Source: Trichomonas vaginalis G3
Taxonomy: Eukaryota; Parabasalia; Trichomonadida; Trichomonadidae
Assembly (NCBI RefSeq): GCF_026262505.1
Contig: NC_067207.1
Span: 18,878,082-18,942,081, forward strand
Reading direction: 5' to 3'
Length of the DNA stretch: 64,000 nucleotides
The position numbers were made by a program, and so were the translations under genes. Under the pieces are notes generated by a model. It ran no database searches and was not told where the DNA came from. It worked only from the letters and a program-made list of their open reading frames with translations. Within the stretch, counting starts at the first letter, position 1, and each line of letters opens with the position of its first letter. Below, piece after piece: positions 20,750 to 31,569 of the stretch.

Positions 20750-22024
20750 TTAATCAATCTTCTTAAGTAAATCAGCAATGAATCTGTTATAAAGAACAAA
20801 CAAGATATATAGCGTAACTTCAATTGCGACGATCAGAAATAGAATTCTTTCAATGGAAGAAGCTCTTTCTTCATCGGAATCAGAAATAGCTTGTGCAACG
20901 AAAATAGATTTCGCTTGCTGCTTCAAAAATTCTTGAGTATAATTCAAAACTTCTAATTTCGACTGATCCATAGAAAATCTTATTTCATCTCCGATATCGG
21001 CCAAATCCTGAACGGTTTCGTTCCACATTCTGATGATTTGGATGTAAATTGCTTGTTTTATCTGTAAAGCTCGCTCATTTACAGAACTCATACGCTGGAA
21101 TCTTTGCTGAAGTATTGGGCCAATTATCTGTTTGATTTGGTTCATTGTAATCGATTTTTTCAATCTGAAAATTGTTTCTTTGATTTCTAAGAGAGCGTCT
21201 ATTAGCTCTGTATTGTTTCCGTCAAGTTTCATAGCGTTTTCGATTGATTGATTAAGTAATTTGTAAATAACCTTCATTTGACTTCTTCTCTTTTCTTTTT
21301 TGATTCTACGAGTATGGTATGACTTCTCTAAGTATTTCCTATTTAATTCGTTACTAGTATCGTTAACAGGTTCTTCGTATGGCGAATTTAATTTTACATC
21401 TACACCAAGCAATTCGAGATCTCCAGTGTGATATTTACTGTTAAAACTTAGGAATGAAAAGTAGCCTTCTGAGACCATATTTGTTTCCTCAACTTCGAAA
21501 CATTTTGAATAATTTAAATCAACAGGAGTTTTATAGGACATTGTAAATCCGGTTCCTGTTTTTGCAATTTTGATTGTAAAGGGATGCCCTTTGTTATCAA
21601 TATCGCACATGTATTGATAAGTTTTCTCAATATCATCTTGATTATGAACATATCTATAGAAAACAGGGAGTAATCCGCTATTTATTTCGGAGATATTAAT
21701 GAATATTGCCATTCCAGTGTATTCATCTATGTTTTGTGAGCATAACTCACGAGTATGGAAGAATGAAATTCCTTCTCCACCAGTTCCTCCTGGTGAAAAC
21801 TCGGAGGTCACCTCCCATTGTTCGGCATATGTGGGAATACGATTACATATTCCTCCATGATCATATTCAACGTGAGATATTAATTGAATATATTGATTTT
21901 GAACAATTGTATTACCTGATACAGTCCAATTACCAACTTCACATCCATAGTTTAATTTGAATGGAGGTAATAAGTTGTAATATGATATTTCTGATCTTCC
22001 GAAAACAAGAAATATCCAAAACAT
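20750..22024 (-). CDS. L-type (ERGIC-53/VIP36-like) lectin, membrane cargo receptor
   Basis: I choose the ATG at 22024 (MFWIFLVFGRSE), which gives a signal peptide and is preceded by a TCATT initiator motif; an earlier in-frame ATG at 22102 adds an unlikely leader. The protein has about 424 residues. Its first half matches the leguminous-type lectin fold of ERGIC-53/VIP36: GNWTVSGNTIVQNQYIQLIS, then QWEVTSEFSPGGTGGEGISFFHT, then IDNKGHPFTIKI and a final SFLSFNSKYHTGDLELLGVDV. A long coiled-coil-like stalk follows, then a C-terminal membrane helix (ILFLIVAIEVTLYILFVLY) and a short tail. Such proteins carry glycoproteins from ER to Golgi. The tail end KKID resembles a KKxx-type retrieval signal. 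Confidence 0.83.
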   Translation of the reverse strand: MFWIFLVFGRSEISYYNLLPPFKLNYGCEVGNWTVSGNTIVQNQYIQLISHVEYDHGGICNRIPTYAEQWEVTSEFSPGGTGGEGISFFHTRELCSQNIDEYTGMAIFINISEINSGLLPVFYRYVHNQDDIEKTYQYMCDIDNKGHPFTIKIAKTGTGFTMSYKTPVDLNYSKCFEVEETNMVSEGYFSFLSFNSKYHTGDLELLGVDVKLNSPYEEPVNDTSNELNRKYLEKSYHTRRIKKEKRRSQMKVIYKLLNQSIENAMKLDGNNTELIDALLEIKETIFRLKKSITMNQIKQIIGPILQQRFQRMSSVNERALQIKQAIYIQIIRMWNETVQDLADIGDEIRFSMDQSKLEVLNYTQEFLKQQAKSIFVAQAISDSDEERASSIERILFLIVAIEVTLYILFVLYNRFIADLLKKID

Positions 22025-22527
22025 TTTTTTTGACAATGATGAAAAATTTGTCATGTAAATGACAAAAAAAAAACTGTTAACAGTTAATGTTATTCCCATC
22101 ATGCTACTTGCCTTTCAAAAGTCTTGATTTCATCTATTGGAGATAAATTAAAAGGTAATATCAAAAGATTAAAAGTTCCAAGAGTCACTTTTTAACCATT
22201 ACTGTTCATTTATGCTTTAGCGATATAAAAATTTTATTGGAATGAGGACACTCTGCTATAATCCAAAAGCTAACAAAATTATGAACGATGCAGTGAATTT
22301 TCAGAAATTTTTCATTAATGAAGAGGATATCATACTGGTTCTGAATGAACAAACCACTGATATATCAACGTTAAAATGTTTTTGAATGATTTACATATTG
22401 CTGTAATATCTTTCAGAATTTGGAAATTACAATTTGAAAAGATATTTCAAATAACTTGAGCGCGGTTAAATCTAATTCGCAAACATTTTTTTCCCTGAGC
22501 CTTGCTCACAAAAAATATTCATTTAAA
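22025..22527. promoter_or_regulatory. Divergent promoter region
   Basis: This spacer separates the lectin gene from the ectodomain-ankyrin gene. TCATTTAAA immediately before the ATG at 22528 matches the trichomonad initiator consensus TCA-Py-(T/A) and supports that start over upstream non-ATG codons. Confidence 0.5.
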
Positions 22528-25332
22528 ATGTTATTAGACCATAAAAACATTGCATTTCAGACATATATTTTACTCTTATTTTTTCAATTTTGTAAATTCT
22601 TTCAGATTTTCTTATGCTTCTGTTTCTCTTTGAGATTTCCGAGTCTGAAGAACTTCTATTTGGAAAAACAAACATTAACATTTGGAAAAAGTGAATTTCA
22701 AAATGGAATTTATTGTCCTGCTTATAATTATCCAATTGAATGTAAATGGAATGATACAAGAGGTGGTCCTCAATGCAATGAAACATATTATTTGGAGAAT
22801 TTTTCTGTTATTAAAGACCCACCTAAACATGGTATATTAGATGACGATTGCTTCGGCTATTTCAAAAAAGATCTCTCAAATGATCCTAACTTCATTGATA
22901 AAACATGGGATGAACTAAAGTTTACATGCGAAAAAACTCATTATGGGCGATGTTACTTTAACATATATTTTAATAAGGATGATGGAAGTACAAATCGATG
23001 CAAAAATTATGTTGATTACAAATATAGTCAAAGTTCAGTTTTATTAAACGAAATTAATAATAATCATTTTTTCTGTCAGGATAGTGATCTAACAAGAAAA
23101 ATCAAATCTATTAGAGCTTATGTTTTACCACTTAGATTAGAAACAGTTTTTACAAAAGTTCAACTAGAAACAGTTCGAAGATCATTTTTATTTGAGAAAA
23201 TTGAGAATTACACTGAAGATGAAAACAGAAAAGAAAGGTACCCAACAGCATTTAAGACAAATATAACAACAAAAAACAACAAGTATGCATATGGAGCTAC
23301 AATAAAATTATACAAAGAAAATCCAAAAATTCAATTATCAACAATGTTATTAAACGATGCACATCCAATCTCACCAATTATTCAAGATATCAGTGCTCCA
23401 GTTTCAGGACGAAATGACACACAACTTGTTTCTCCAATCATTGCAAATGGAACACATATCATCGGTATTGATGTTTTCAACGCTGAAACATTTTTTGATT
23501 GGTCATACAGCGACAACAGATTATATGGATCAAATACTTCATGTTTATACATGAATATCAAACCAATTAAAGATGTGAATATATCATATATTGTTATTGA
23601 AGCAGACACAAAATCATATTTGGAAGCATTAGAGGTTTGGCATCAAGCATTTCCAGACTTATATGGAATCAATCCATACGGTAAATCTACAATTTGTAAG
23701 TATCCAAACATCAGTAACTGGAGTCCATCAATGGTTACTAACTACAATTGTAAGTTATTATGGGGTTCAGACGAAAAATATGAAGGCACTAAAAACTTTT
23801 ATGAAATGAATCCATCAATCATCAGAATATACACAAACACGAACAAAAAAGTTTTGCCATCTCAAATTGCAAAAATGATAACACGTGTGCATTTGTACAA
23901 TAATCGTTATTTTAAGTCATATTTTTCAATATTTAAAAAATTATATAATGAATATCATCCAAATTTAACAAATATGATACCAGCATACATTTTTAATAAA
24001 TGCATATTAGTTTTGAATGAGAACAGTGAAATAACATTCAAGGATTTCGAAATTCATGAAAAAAATACAATTTTTAGGGCAATTATGGAAGATGATGTGA
24101 ACAAATTTTTATGGTTTATTGGATTGGATGATTTTGATGAAAATAAAAGATTACACAATGAATTCTATCCAGAAAATGGATTTTCATTACTTGAATTATG
24201 TTGTTATCATGGTGCAGTTGATTGTTTCAAAGTCATGATAACAAAATTCAATCCAGAAATTACTAAAGATTGTCTTTCATTATCATTTTTAGGTGGGAAA
24301 CCAGAGATTATAAATGTATGCTTGAAATACCAACAACCTGATGAAGATTCTATGAAATATGCAATTATTTCGCATAACATTGATTTTGTTACTTTTTTGA
24401 TGAATGAATACAATTTAGAAATAAATTTACGTGATTGCTGCATGGCAAGTAATCTTCAAGCATTTCTGGTTTATTTTGATCAAACTGGTGACATCAACAA
24501 ATGTTTTATTCATTCAGTTATGTTCCCGTTGCCATATCTTATTAAATATTTTATTTCAATTGGGGCCGACATAAATGCAACATGTAATGGATATAGTGCT
24601 CTCCATTTTGCTGTAGGTTATAATACAACAGAAATTTTGCAGCTTCTTATATCTCATGGTGCTAATATTAATGTAAAGAATGAATATGGAGACAGTCCTC
24701 TTCATTTTGCAGTGAAGAGTAATTCAAAAAAGAAAGTAGAATTTCTAATTTTACACGGGGCTGATGTAAATGCAACAAATCAAGAAGGGCAGACCCCTCT
24801 TCATTGTGCAGTATGTGTTATTAATAGTTTCGTATATATTAAGGTGAAATTTAAAAATAATTTCAAAACAATAATCGAACTTCTAATTTTTCATGGTGCT
24901 GATGTCAACGCAAAAGATGAAGATGGGATGACAGCTCTTCATTATACTGTATTAAACAATTATGCTGAAATCACTAGACTTCTTGTGTCAAATGGTGCCG
25001 ATATCAATGCAAAAAATAGAATAGGCAAACCCCCGCTTCAACTTGCAGTAATCAAAAATAGGCAAGAAATAGCAAATTTTCTTATCTCAAATGGTGCTGA
25101 CATCAACACAAAGGATAAATTTGAAACGACTGCTCTTTATGATGCAATATATAAAGGAAACAAAGAAATGGTTGAGTTGCTTATCGCAAGTGGAGCAAAT
25201 GTTAATATCAAATCTAAAAACAATATGACTTCTTTACCTTATTTATTACCATTTTGGGAAAAACATACTGCCGATTTACTTCTTTCAAATGATGAGGGTT
25301 TCAAAGATCAAACCCCTCTTCAGGTTGCATAA
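22528..25332 (+). CDS. Ectodomain fused to DUF3447/ankyrin-repeat protein
   Basis: The 934-residue protein is a chimera. It begins with a signal-peptide or anchor-like stretch (YILLLFFQFCKFF and FLCFCFSLRF), then about 400 residues that look secreted: many Cys, and N-glycosylation sites such as NDT, NET, NFS, NYT, NIT and NTS. From about position 23850 it switches to the sequence of cytosolic trichomonad ankyrin proteins: QIAKMITRVHLYNNRYFKSYFS, a DUF3447 block (FSLLELCCYHGAVDCFKVMI, YAIISHNIDFVTFLMNEY) and about nine ankyrin repeats (LLISHGANINVKNEYGDSPLHFAV style). The second part is closely related to the gene at 25973. It ends early compared with that gene, and decayed repeats continue after the stop. 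The upstream domain family is unknown to me. Confidence 0.75.
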   Translation: MLLDHKNIAFQTYILLLFFQFCKFFQIFLCFCFSLRFPSLKNFYLEKQTLTFGKSEFQNGIYCPAYNYPIECKWNDTRGGPQCNETYYLENFSVIKDPPKHGILDDDCFGYFKKDLSNDPNFIDKTWDELKFTCEKTHYGRCYFNIYFNKDDGSTNRCKNYVDYKYSQSSVLLNEINNNHFFCQDSDLTRKIKSIRAYVLPLRLETVFTKVQLETVRRSFLFEKIENYTEDENRKERYPTAFKTNITTKNNKYAYGATIKLYKENPKIQLSTMLLNDAHPISPIIQDISAPVSGRNDTQLVSPIIANGTHIIGIDVFNAETFFDWSYSDNRLYGSNTSCLYMNIKPIKDVNISYIVIEADTKSYLEALEVWHQAFPDLYGINPYGKSTICKYPNISNWSPSMVTNYNCKLLWGSDEKYEGTKNFYEMNPSIIRIYTNTNKKVLPSQIAKMITRVHLYNNRYFKSYFSIFKKLYNEYHPNLTNMIPAYIFNKCILVLNENSEITFKDFEIHEKNTIFRAIMEDDVNKFLWFIGLDDFDENKRLHNEFYPENGFSLLELCCYHGAVDCFKVMITKFNPEITKDCLSLSFLGGKPEIINVCLKYQQPDEDSMKYAIISHNIDFVTFLMNEYNLEINLRDCCMASNLQAFLVYFDQTGDINKCFIHSVMFPLPYLIKYFISIGADINATCNGYSALHFAVGYNTTEILQLLISHGANINVKNEYGDSPLHFAVKSNSKKKVEFLILHGADVNATNQEGQTPLHCAVCVINSFVYIKVKFKNNFKTIIELLIFHGADVNAKDEDGMTALHYTVLNNYAEITRLLVSNGADINAKNRIGKPPLQLAVIKNRQEIANFLISNGADINTKDKFETTALYDAIYKGNKEMVELLIASGANVNIKSKNNMTSLPYLLPFWEKHTADLLLSNDEGFKDQTPLQVA

Positions 25333-25817
25333 ATTATAATGATTTAGAAATAACCAAGTTACTTATTTCACATGGTGCAAATGTGAATGATAAAAGTTTC
25401 AAAGATATGACTCCTATTCATACTGCAGTGGTTGATCTTCTTGTTTCACATGGTGCTAATATCGAAGAAAAGGACATCGATGGATTGACTCCTCTAGATC
25501 ATGCGGTAATTAATGAAAATAAAGAAATAATTGAATTCCTTATTTCACATGATGCAAACGTTAATGCCAAATAAATCGATAAAAAGACTCCTGTTTAATA
25601 TGCAATAAATCAGAGAAATTATGAAATTATCAAACTACTTATTTCGCATAGTATAAACCTTAACAGCAAAGATAATAAGGGTATTATTGATTTTCTATTT
25701 GCAATATGTCATCAGAATATCGAAATGGCTGAATTTCTTCTTTCACATGATACCAAGATTGCAAAAGATGATTTAAATATACTTATGATATTACGTATTG
25801 TTTCAAAGTTAACATAA
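25333..25817 (+). pseudogene. Decayed ankyrin-repeat tail
   Basis: Recognisable ankyrin repeats continue after the stop of the preceding gene (KLLISHGANVNDKSFKDMTPIHTAV, then VDLLVSHGANIEEKDIDGLTPLDHAV, then EFLISHDANVNAK) but are broken by stops at 25330, 25572 and 25597 and by shifts. About six repeats' worth of sequence is present. It is the former C-terminus of the preceding gene and shows that gene was once longer. Confidence 0.8.
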
Positions 25818-25972
25818 AATAAATAGTATTGCAGAAGAGGTATTTAAATAAACCAACATTTCACTTTTAATTTTAATTTTTGTGAAATTGAGATGTCTCA
25901 AACGATAAGAACCGTTTGGCGAGAAAAGTTCCTTATTTTTAATTCTTAGTTTTATTTTTATATTTTATTTTA

Positions 25973-28474
25973 ATGAATAAATATTATTTTGATGAGCTTA
26001 TGGAATTACACAAAGATTATATTGATGTAAGTGATGCAATATATAAACTAAAGACATTTCGAGAAGACGAAATAAACGAAATATACAAAGATATCAAAAT
26101 CAAGCTGATCGAAACTAAGAAGATTATGCCAATTGCTATTATTAGAATGATTACAAATGCTGCTATCTACAATAATCGCTATTTTAAGTCATACTGGACA
26201 CTTTTCAAAAAGTTCTATGAAGAATATCATGAAACATATTATAATACGTGTCCAATATTTGATTACTTTATTTACATAGAATATGGAATTGTTTTTCATG
26301 AGAAGAACAAGAGGCATCTCAAGAAAATCGAAAAATCAAACTATACAATGGATATTCATCTAGAAAATACGATTTATCGATCAATTATGTATGATGATAT
26401 CAAATCATTTATATCTTTCGTAGAAAAAGATAACTTTGAAAAAGATCAAAAACTTCGAAGTTATTTCTATCCAGAATCAGAGCTTAGAATAGAATATCAA
26501 GGAAAAGATGGTTTTTCATTACTTGAATTATGTTGTTATCATGGATCAGTCAAATATTTCAAGTTTTTACTTACAAAATTCAAACCAGAAATTACAGAAA
26601 CATGTGTCCAATTCTCATTTTTAGGCGGTAATGCAGATATTATAAATGAATGCTTGAAAGAAGAAGATCCTGATGAAAAATGCATGGAATTTGCTATTAT
26701 TTCTCATAACATTGATTTTGTCACATTTTTAAAAGAAGAATATGAAATTGATATTGATTTATCCAATTGTGGAAACCACGACAACCTTCATGCATTCTTA
26801 ATTTGCTTTGATCAAACATCAAATATCGACAAATGCCTTATTAACTCATTTTTATTTCAAATTCAATCTATTTCTAAATATTTTATTTCACTCGGTGCAG
26901 ATATTAATGCGACAGATAACAGTGTGAATGCTCTTCATATTGCATCATCCTTTAATACTAAAGAAACTGTTGAATTTCTTCTTTCACAAGGATTGGATAT
27001 CGATTCAACGAATAAAGATAGAATTACAGCACTGGCCCATGCAGTTACATTTTGTAGAAAAGAGATTGTAGTTTATCTATTATCAAAAGGAGCAAATATT
27101 AAAATTGTCGATCAAGAAGGAAGATCTGTTCTTCATTTAGCTTTGTATAATTATTGGAAAGAAATGGTAGAACTTCTCCTTTCGTATGGAGCTGATATTG
27201 AAGCTAAAGCTAAAAATGGTCAAACACCACTTCAATTGGCAGTTGCAACAAAAAATATTGATGCAATAGAACTTCTTCTATCACATGGAGCAAACATCAA
27301 TGCCTATGATCAAGATGGTCAAACAGTATTCCTTTTATCTATTTCTACCAATGACATAGAAATAATAAAGTTTATCTTGTCACATGGTGCAAATATTTAT
27401 TTAAAAGATAAAACCGAAATGTCCGCAATTCATTATGCAGCAGCATCAGAATGTGAAGAAGTAATAAAAATTCTTCTTCCTTATAGTTTTGATATCAATG
27501 CTAAAGACATTGGTGGCATGACAGCTCTTCATATTGCAGTTTCTTTCGATAACATAAATATAGTCGAGCTTCTTCTTTCAAATGGAGCTGACGTAAACGT
27601 AATCAACGGGGATGGAATGACAGCTCTTCATTTTGCATCTGCATCAAATAACAAAGAGATAGTTGAACTTCTTCTCTTGCATGGTGCTGACGTAAACTTC
27701 AGAGGAGAATGTCAGATGGCAGCTCTTCATTTTGCGGTTAATTCAAATAACAAAGAGTTAGTTGAATTCCTTCTTTTGCATGGTGCTGACGTAAATTTGA
27801 AAGGAGATGATGGGATTGCAGCTCTTCATGTTGCAGCTACTTTGAATAACAAAGAGCTGGCAGAAATATTAATTTCATATGGTGCAGACATCAATTCAAA
27901 AGAAATTGATGGTATAACAGCTCTTCATATTACTTCTAAGCATGATAATAAAGAAATGACCGAGTTTCTTCTTTTACATGGTGCTGATGTCAATACAAAA
28001 GGTAAAAATGGAGTAACTCCTATGCTTCATTTAGTTCAGACTAATAATAGAGAAATAATGCAACTTTATCTTTCGTTCGGTGCAGATATTAATATTAAAG
28101 ATGAAATTGACCAAACATATCTTCATTATGCAGTTCCATCCAAAAACAAAGAGACAATAGAATTCCTCCTTTCAAATGGTGCAGATGTCAATGCAAAAGA
28201 TATAGATAGAATGGAACCGATTCATTACTCTATTTCTACAGAAGACAAAGAGATAATTGAGCTCATTCTATCATATGGTGCAAATGTTAATGCAAAAGAT
28301 AATAAAAATAAAACTCCTCTTCATTATGCTGCAGAAAATAACCTTAATACTGCTGTCGAGATTCTTATTTCAGACGGGGCAGATGTCAATGCAAAGGATA
28401 ATAATAATAAAACTGCTCTCCATTATGGACAAGAGAATAAAAACAATGAAATAATGAAGCTTCTCGATTCATAG
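25973..28474 (+). CDS. DUF3447/ankyrin-repeat protein, intact
   Basis: The 833-residue cytosolic protein starts with a helical region (MNKYYFDELMELHKDYIDVS), followed by a DUF3447 module (DGFSLLELCCYHGSVKYFKFLL, FAIISHNIDFVTFLKEEYEI) and about sixteen 33-residue ankyrin repeats of the form EIVELLLxHGADVNxKDxDGxTALHxA. No signal peptide or membrane helix is present. This is the standard architecture of a very large trichomonad family. Its DUF3447 and repeats are close to those of the preceding fused gene, so the two are tandem paralogues. Partners and function are unknown; ankyrin repeats bind other proteins. Confidence 0.92.
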   Translation: MNKYYFDELMELHKDYIDVSDAIYKLKTFREDEINEIYKDIKIKLIETKKIMPIAIIRMITNAAIYNNRYFKSYWTLFKKFYEEYHETYYNTCPIFDYFIYIEYGIVFHEKNKRHLKKIEKSNYTMDIHLENTIYRSIMYDDIKSFISFVEKDNFEKDQKLRSYFYPESELRIEYQGKDGFSLLELCCYHGSVKYFKFLLTKFKPEITETCVQFSFLGGNADIINECLKEEDPDEKCMEFAIISHNIDFVTFLKEEYEIDIDLSNCGNHDNLHAFLICFDQTSNIDKCLINSFLFQIQSISKYFISLGADINATDNSVNALHIASSFNTKETVEFLLSQGLDIDSTNKDRITALAHAVTFCRKEIVVYLLSKGANIKIVDQEGRSVLHLALYNYWKEMVELLLSYGADIEAKAKNGQTPLQLAVATKNIDAIELLLSHGANINAYDQDGQTVFLLSISTNDIEIIKFILSHGANIYLKDKTEMSAIHYAAASECEEVIKILLPYSFDINAKDIGGMTALHIAVSFDNINIVELLLSNGADVNVINGDGMTALHFASASNNKEIVELLLLHGADVNFRGECQMAALHFAVNSNNKELVEFLLLHGADVNLKGDDGIAALHVAATLNNKELAEILISYGADINSKEIDGITALHITSKHDNKEMTEFLLLHGADVNTKGKNGVTPMLHLVQTNNREIMQLYLSFGADINIKDEIDQTYLHYAVPSKNKETIEFLLSNGADVNAKDIDRMEPIHYSISTEDKEIIELILSYGANVNAKDNKNKTPLHYAAENNLNTAVEILISDGADVNAKDNNNKTALHYGQENKNNEIMKLLDS

Positions 28475-28542
28475 TGCTTCTGAAATCACAATCAAAATCA
28501 AGCGAAACTAATAAAGCATTCCACACTTAAGAAAAATACAAT

Positions 28543-28680
28543 TTGTTAGAGAACTGATCGAATGAGAATATTAAGCCTCTTCATCCAGATCACTGGAAAG
28601 ATTCTATTCATGATGACTAGCAAGAAAAATTCAGAAAGATTAGTGATAATTTGTATCCATTTAATATCACGAAACTTTAT
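28543..28680 (+). pseudogene. Decayed copy of the small gene at 34550
   Basis: Read on the plus strand this gives NENIKPLHPDHWKDSIHDD, a stop, then QEKFRKISDNLYPFN. The intact protein at 34550 has SNENIKPLYPDNGNDSVHQL and WQEKFRKIVDSLSPID. The copy lacks the piece between these blocks, has a stop at 28618-28620 and fades after 28680. It sits just downstream of an ankyrin gene. Confidence 0.8.
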
Positions 28681-28893
28681 TTATGAATGCTCTGTCAAAT
28701 AATAAATCTAAATAAGATTTCTTAAATTCTGTTAATTACTTAGCATTTCATAAAAATGAAGTAAAAGTAATTATTGGAAAAATCCTAATCTCAATTATAA
28801 CATCTTCAACGCATCACAAATTCAGAAATAATGCCAAGATGACAGAATGTGTGTGTTATACACCTAGATCTGGGATATACAAGTTTTTGATAA

Positions 28894-29580
28894 CTTATCT
28901 CTATACAAAGATTGTCACCACAAGAGTATTCATCAATATCAGGAAGTAAATATTACCAAGTTCCTCTTTTCGGAATCTTAAATTTAGAATCAAATTCAAG
29001 ACATACAATTGACATCAAAACAGTTAAAGGAACAACAGGGATCAGTGGTCTTTTAGCTGATGGCGACCTCGTTGACTTAGTTCCTTCTTCCATTTCTTCA
29101 TCTCCTTCTCACACCGATGAAGAAGATTTCGAATTATACACAAATTCAGACCAAAACAATCCAGACCCAAATCCAAAACCAGATCCAGAAGAACCAACAA
29201 ATAATAAACCAGATCCAGAACCAGAACCAGAAAATGAAACTCCGGGACCAACAAAAGATGTAAAACCAGTGAATCCTGAAGTTAAAACACCAGAGCCAAC
29301 AGAAAAACAACCAGAACCAGAAAAACCAGAAATTAAAACACCAGAACAAACAGCAGAAAAAGAAAATTCAAAATCTCCTACACCAAGTCAAGAAGAAATT
29401 GACCAACAACTGAAAGATACTGAGCATAAGAAAAAGGTTTATATTGGTGTTGGCGCAGGCTTGGGTGCAGCTGCAGTTGTAGCTGCTATTGCTATTGTTG
29501 CAGTTATTGTTATTAAAACACATTCAAAAGGATATGAACGAAAGGTTGGTGATGAAGATGAAAATAATTACGACTTATAA
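28894..29580 (+). pseudogene. Start-less C-terminal part of a surface protein
   Basis: An open frame of about 228 residues has no ATG. It begins after a stop at 28891-28893. It holds a short folded end (YYQVPLFGILNLE, GISGLLADGDLVDLV), a long Pro/Glu/Lys/Thr stalk with repeated PEPE/KPEP units, a membrane helix of Gly/Ala/Val/Ile, and a cytoplasmic tail GYERKVGDEDENNYDL of the type seen in trichomonad surface proteins. It is the anchor half of a gene whose front is missing. The stop is followed by AA, giving TAAAA. The ectodomain at 22528-23850 has the opposite defect, a front without an anchor. Confidence 0.7.
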
Positions 29581-29948
29581 AATCTATTTATTTTATAATT
29601 TGATATTGTTATATTTATATATTAATAAACAATTTACTCAAATGATTAATACAAATTTTCTAAAATTTTTCTCCCATTTTTTTTGTAGATGAGCTCTTAA
29701 TGATGAATTATATCAAGTCTCTCATTTTGTTAAACCAGTTGCGAAAAATGTGCATATGAGTTCGTTTAATATTTTTTTGGTAAGTTCTAAGTTATACATT
29801 ATGATGTTATACAATGCTAAACGCATCAGAAAAATATTATGTTTTAAAGATTGTAATTACTGTCATTCAATAGATATAACTACCAAAATTCAAATTTGAT
29901 TTTAAAAGGCATGGAAACAACGAATTATGTTAATATATTTTACATATT
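29581..29948. other. Intergenic, no gene seen
   Basis: AT-rich spacer between two convergent broken surface genes; nothing supported. Confidence 0.55.
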
Positions 29949-31086
29949 TCAAGAAATAATAAAAACAAATGATTGAAAGGACAAAAAATGAAGATTTTTA
30001 AATTTTTTTTTCTTTCTGTTGAAATATATGATTTCATTTTCTTCTTCATTTGTTGATTTAGGAATATCAAATTCACATGTTAAAATCGGAAATTCTATTT
30101 CGAATGGATTTGCTTCATTGCTTGTGAAATAAATTTTTCCATTTATTTTAGGATTACTTTTATCAATGTAACATCCATCAATTGTAATATTACCTGAATA
30201 ATCATGATAAAAATACTCATTTCTACCTATATTATTGATGAAATTACAATTAACTACATGAACATATGCATTCGAAGCACATATAATTGCAGTTAAATTG
30301 TTAGTTAAGTAGTTACATGACTTAATCAATAATGTTTCTGATGAACTATAAAAATAAATATAAATATTTGATGGTTCATTATCAGTATTATTACTCAATA
30401 TTGAAAATGATGCTCTCGATGATGAAATATAGTTCTGCATGCTGAATAAACTAACACTATTTAAATCAGTATAAAAAATATTTATAGAATTTATTTCAAT
30501 TTCTCCATTTTTTAGATAAATATTTCCTTTTTTATCTTTATATAAATTTCCGCTTCCAGAAATAGAAGAATTAAGAATTTTATTCTTATATTTAGCAATA
30601 TTACTGACATCAACATAACAATACATATTATATTTAGCAGAATTAGAATTTAAACTACAAATTCGATTTTGGACGCATTCGCCTTCTGTGGAGAAGTATA
30701 AACTTCCTCCCCTTCCTATAGTATTGGAGCATTTATAAAAATCAGTGTCTTCAATAAGAGTTTTCGTTGTATCTTTCGAAGTCGTAAAGTTAATGGCACC
30801 TTCTGTGAGTAATGTACCAAAATTACAAAAGCTTATATAATAATTTTGATCTTCTGAACTAAGTTTTTGAATTTTTTTAGAGTAATTTGTTCCTAGTTCT
30901 GAATTTGGGAAAAACTCTGCCCATTCTTGATGAAGCAATTCTAGTATTATTTTCTTCGTTTATCATTACAAATTGGCTATTTATTTTTTGAATGAATGAA
31001 GTTAAAATTGAAGTTCGACTCGAAACTAAAAAAGGAAGTAAAAATGTAAAATTCAGAATATTTGAGGAATCATTATCCAAAAACAA
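29949..31086 (-). pseudogene. Broken beta-helix (Pmp-like) surface protein gene
   Basis: The main frame (about 330 residues) is full of short Cys/Asn/Ser-rich rungs such as NYISFCNFG, TDFYKCSNTIGRGGSLYF, AIICASNAYVHVVNCNFINN and GNITIDGCYID, the pattern of right-handed beta-helix and polymorphic-membrane-protein-like trichomonad surface proteins. The front part (hydrophobic NFTFLLPFLVSS, a likely signal region) lies in another frame, with the switch near 30935-30955, and neither frame has an ATG at a sensible place. The C-terminal membrane anchor usual for this class is not seen either. It is therefore a decayed gene. Confidence 0.7.
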
Positions 31087-31569
31087 TTTGAATATTTAGC
31101 CATGCAAATCTGGAAATTTTTACAAAAAATCTTCCCAAAACCTAAAAAATAAACTTCAAATGAAGTATTAGTTTAAGGTCGATGAAAAATTGAGTGTTTA
31201 AAAAAACCGCCGTTTGAAAGGAAAATTGAGAACCTTGATTTATATTTTTTGACATTGCCATAAACTTTGAAAGGACAAAAAAATTAGTGTCGGGAGTTTA
31301 CAAATGTCAAATTGTAAGGCTACAATGAGAAGTTTTATCAAAACTGAAGATAAATGTTTATACGAGTTCCTTAAGATATAAAATTAAAAAAAAATTGAGA
31401 AATATTTGTGAAGCATATAAATTGCAAACTAATCTCAATTCTATATTTTAAAATCGTTATTTTTGAGAGAGCTATGAATTTAGTTTGCTGAAATTTCACG
31501 TGTAAGTTGAGTGAAATAAAATTCCAATCATTCTTCCAAAAATTGAGCGATCATATCTACAATGGTGTA
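31087..31569. other. Intergenic, no gene seen
   Basis: AT-rich spacer; no coding frame or repeat recognised. Confidence 0.5.

Noticed and set aside
29042-29349. Trp/Phe- and Leu/Val-rich frames on the minus strand
   Set aside because: They mirror the Pro/Glu/Lys repeat stalk of the plus-strand gene and have no independent support.
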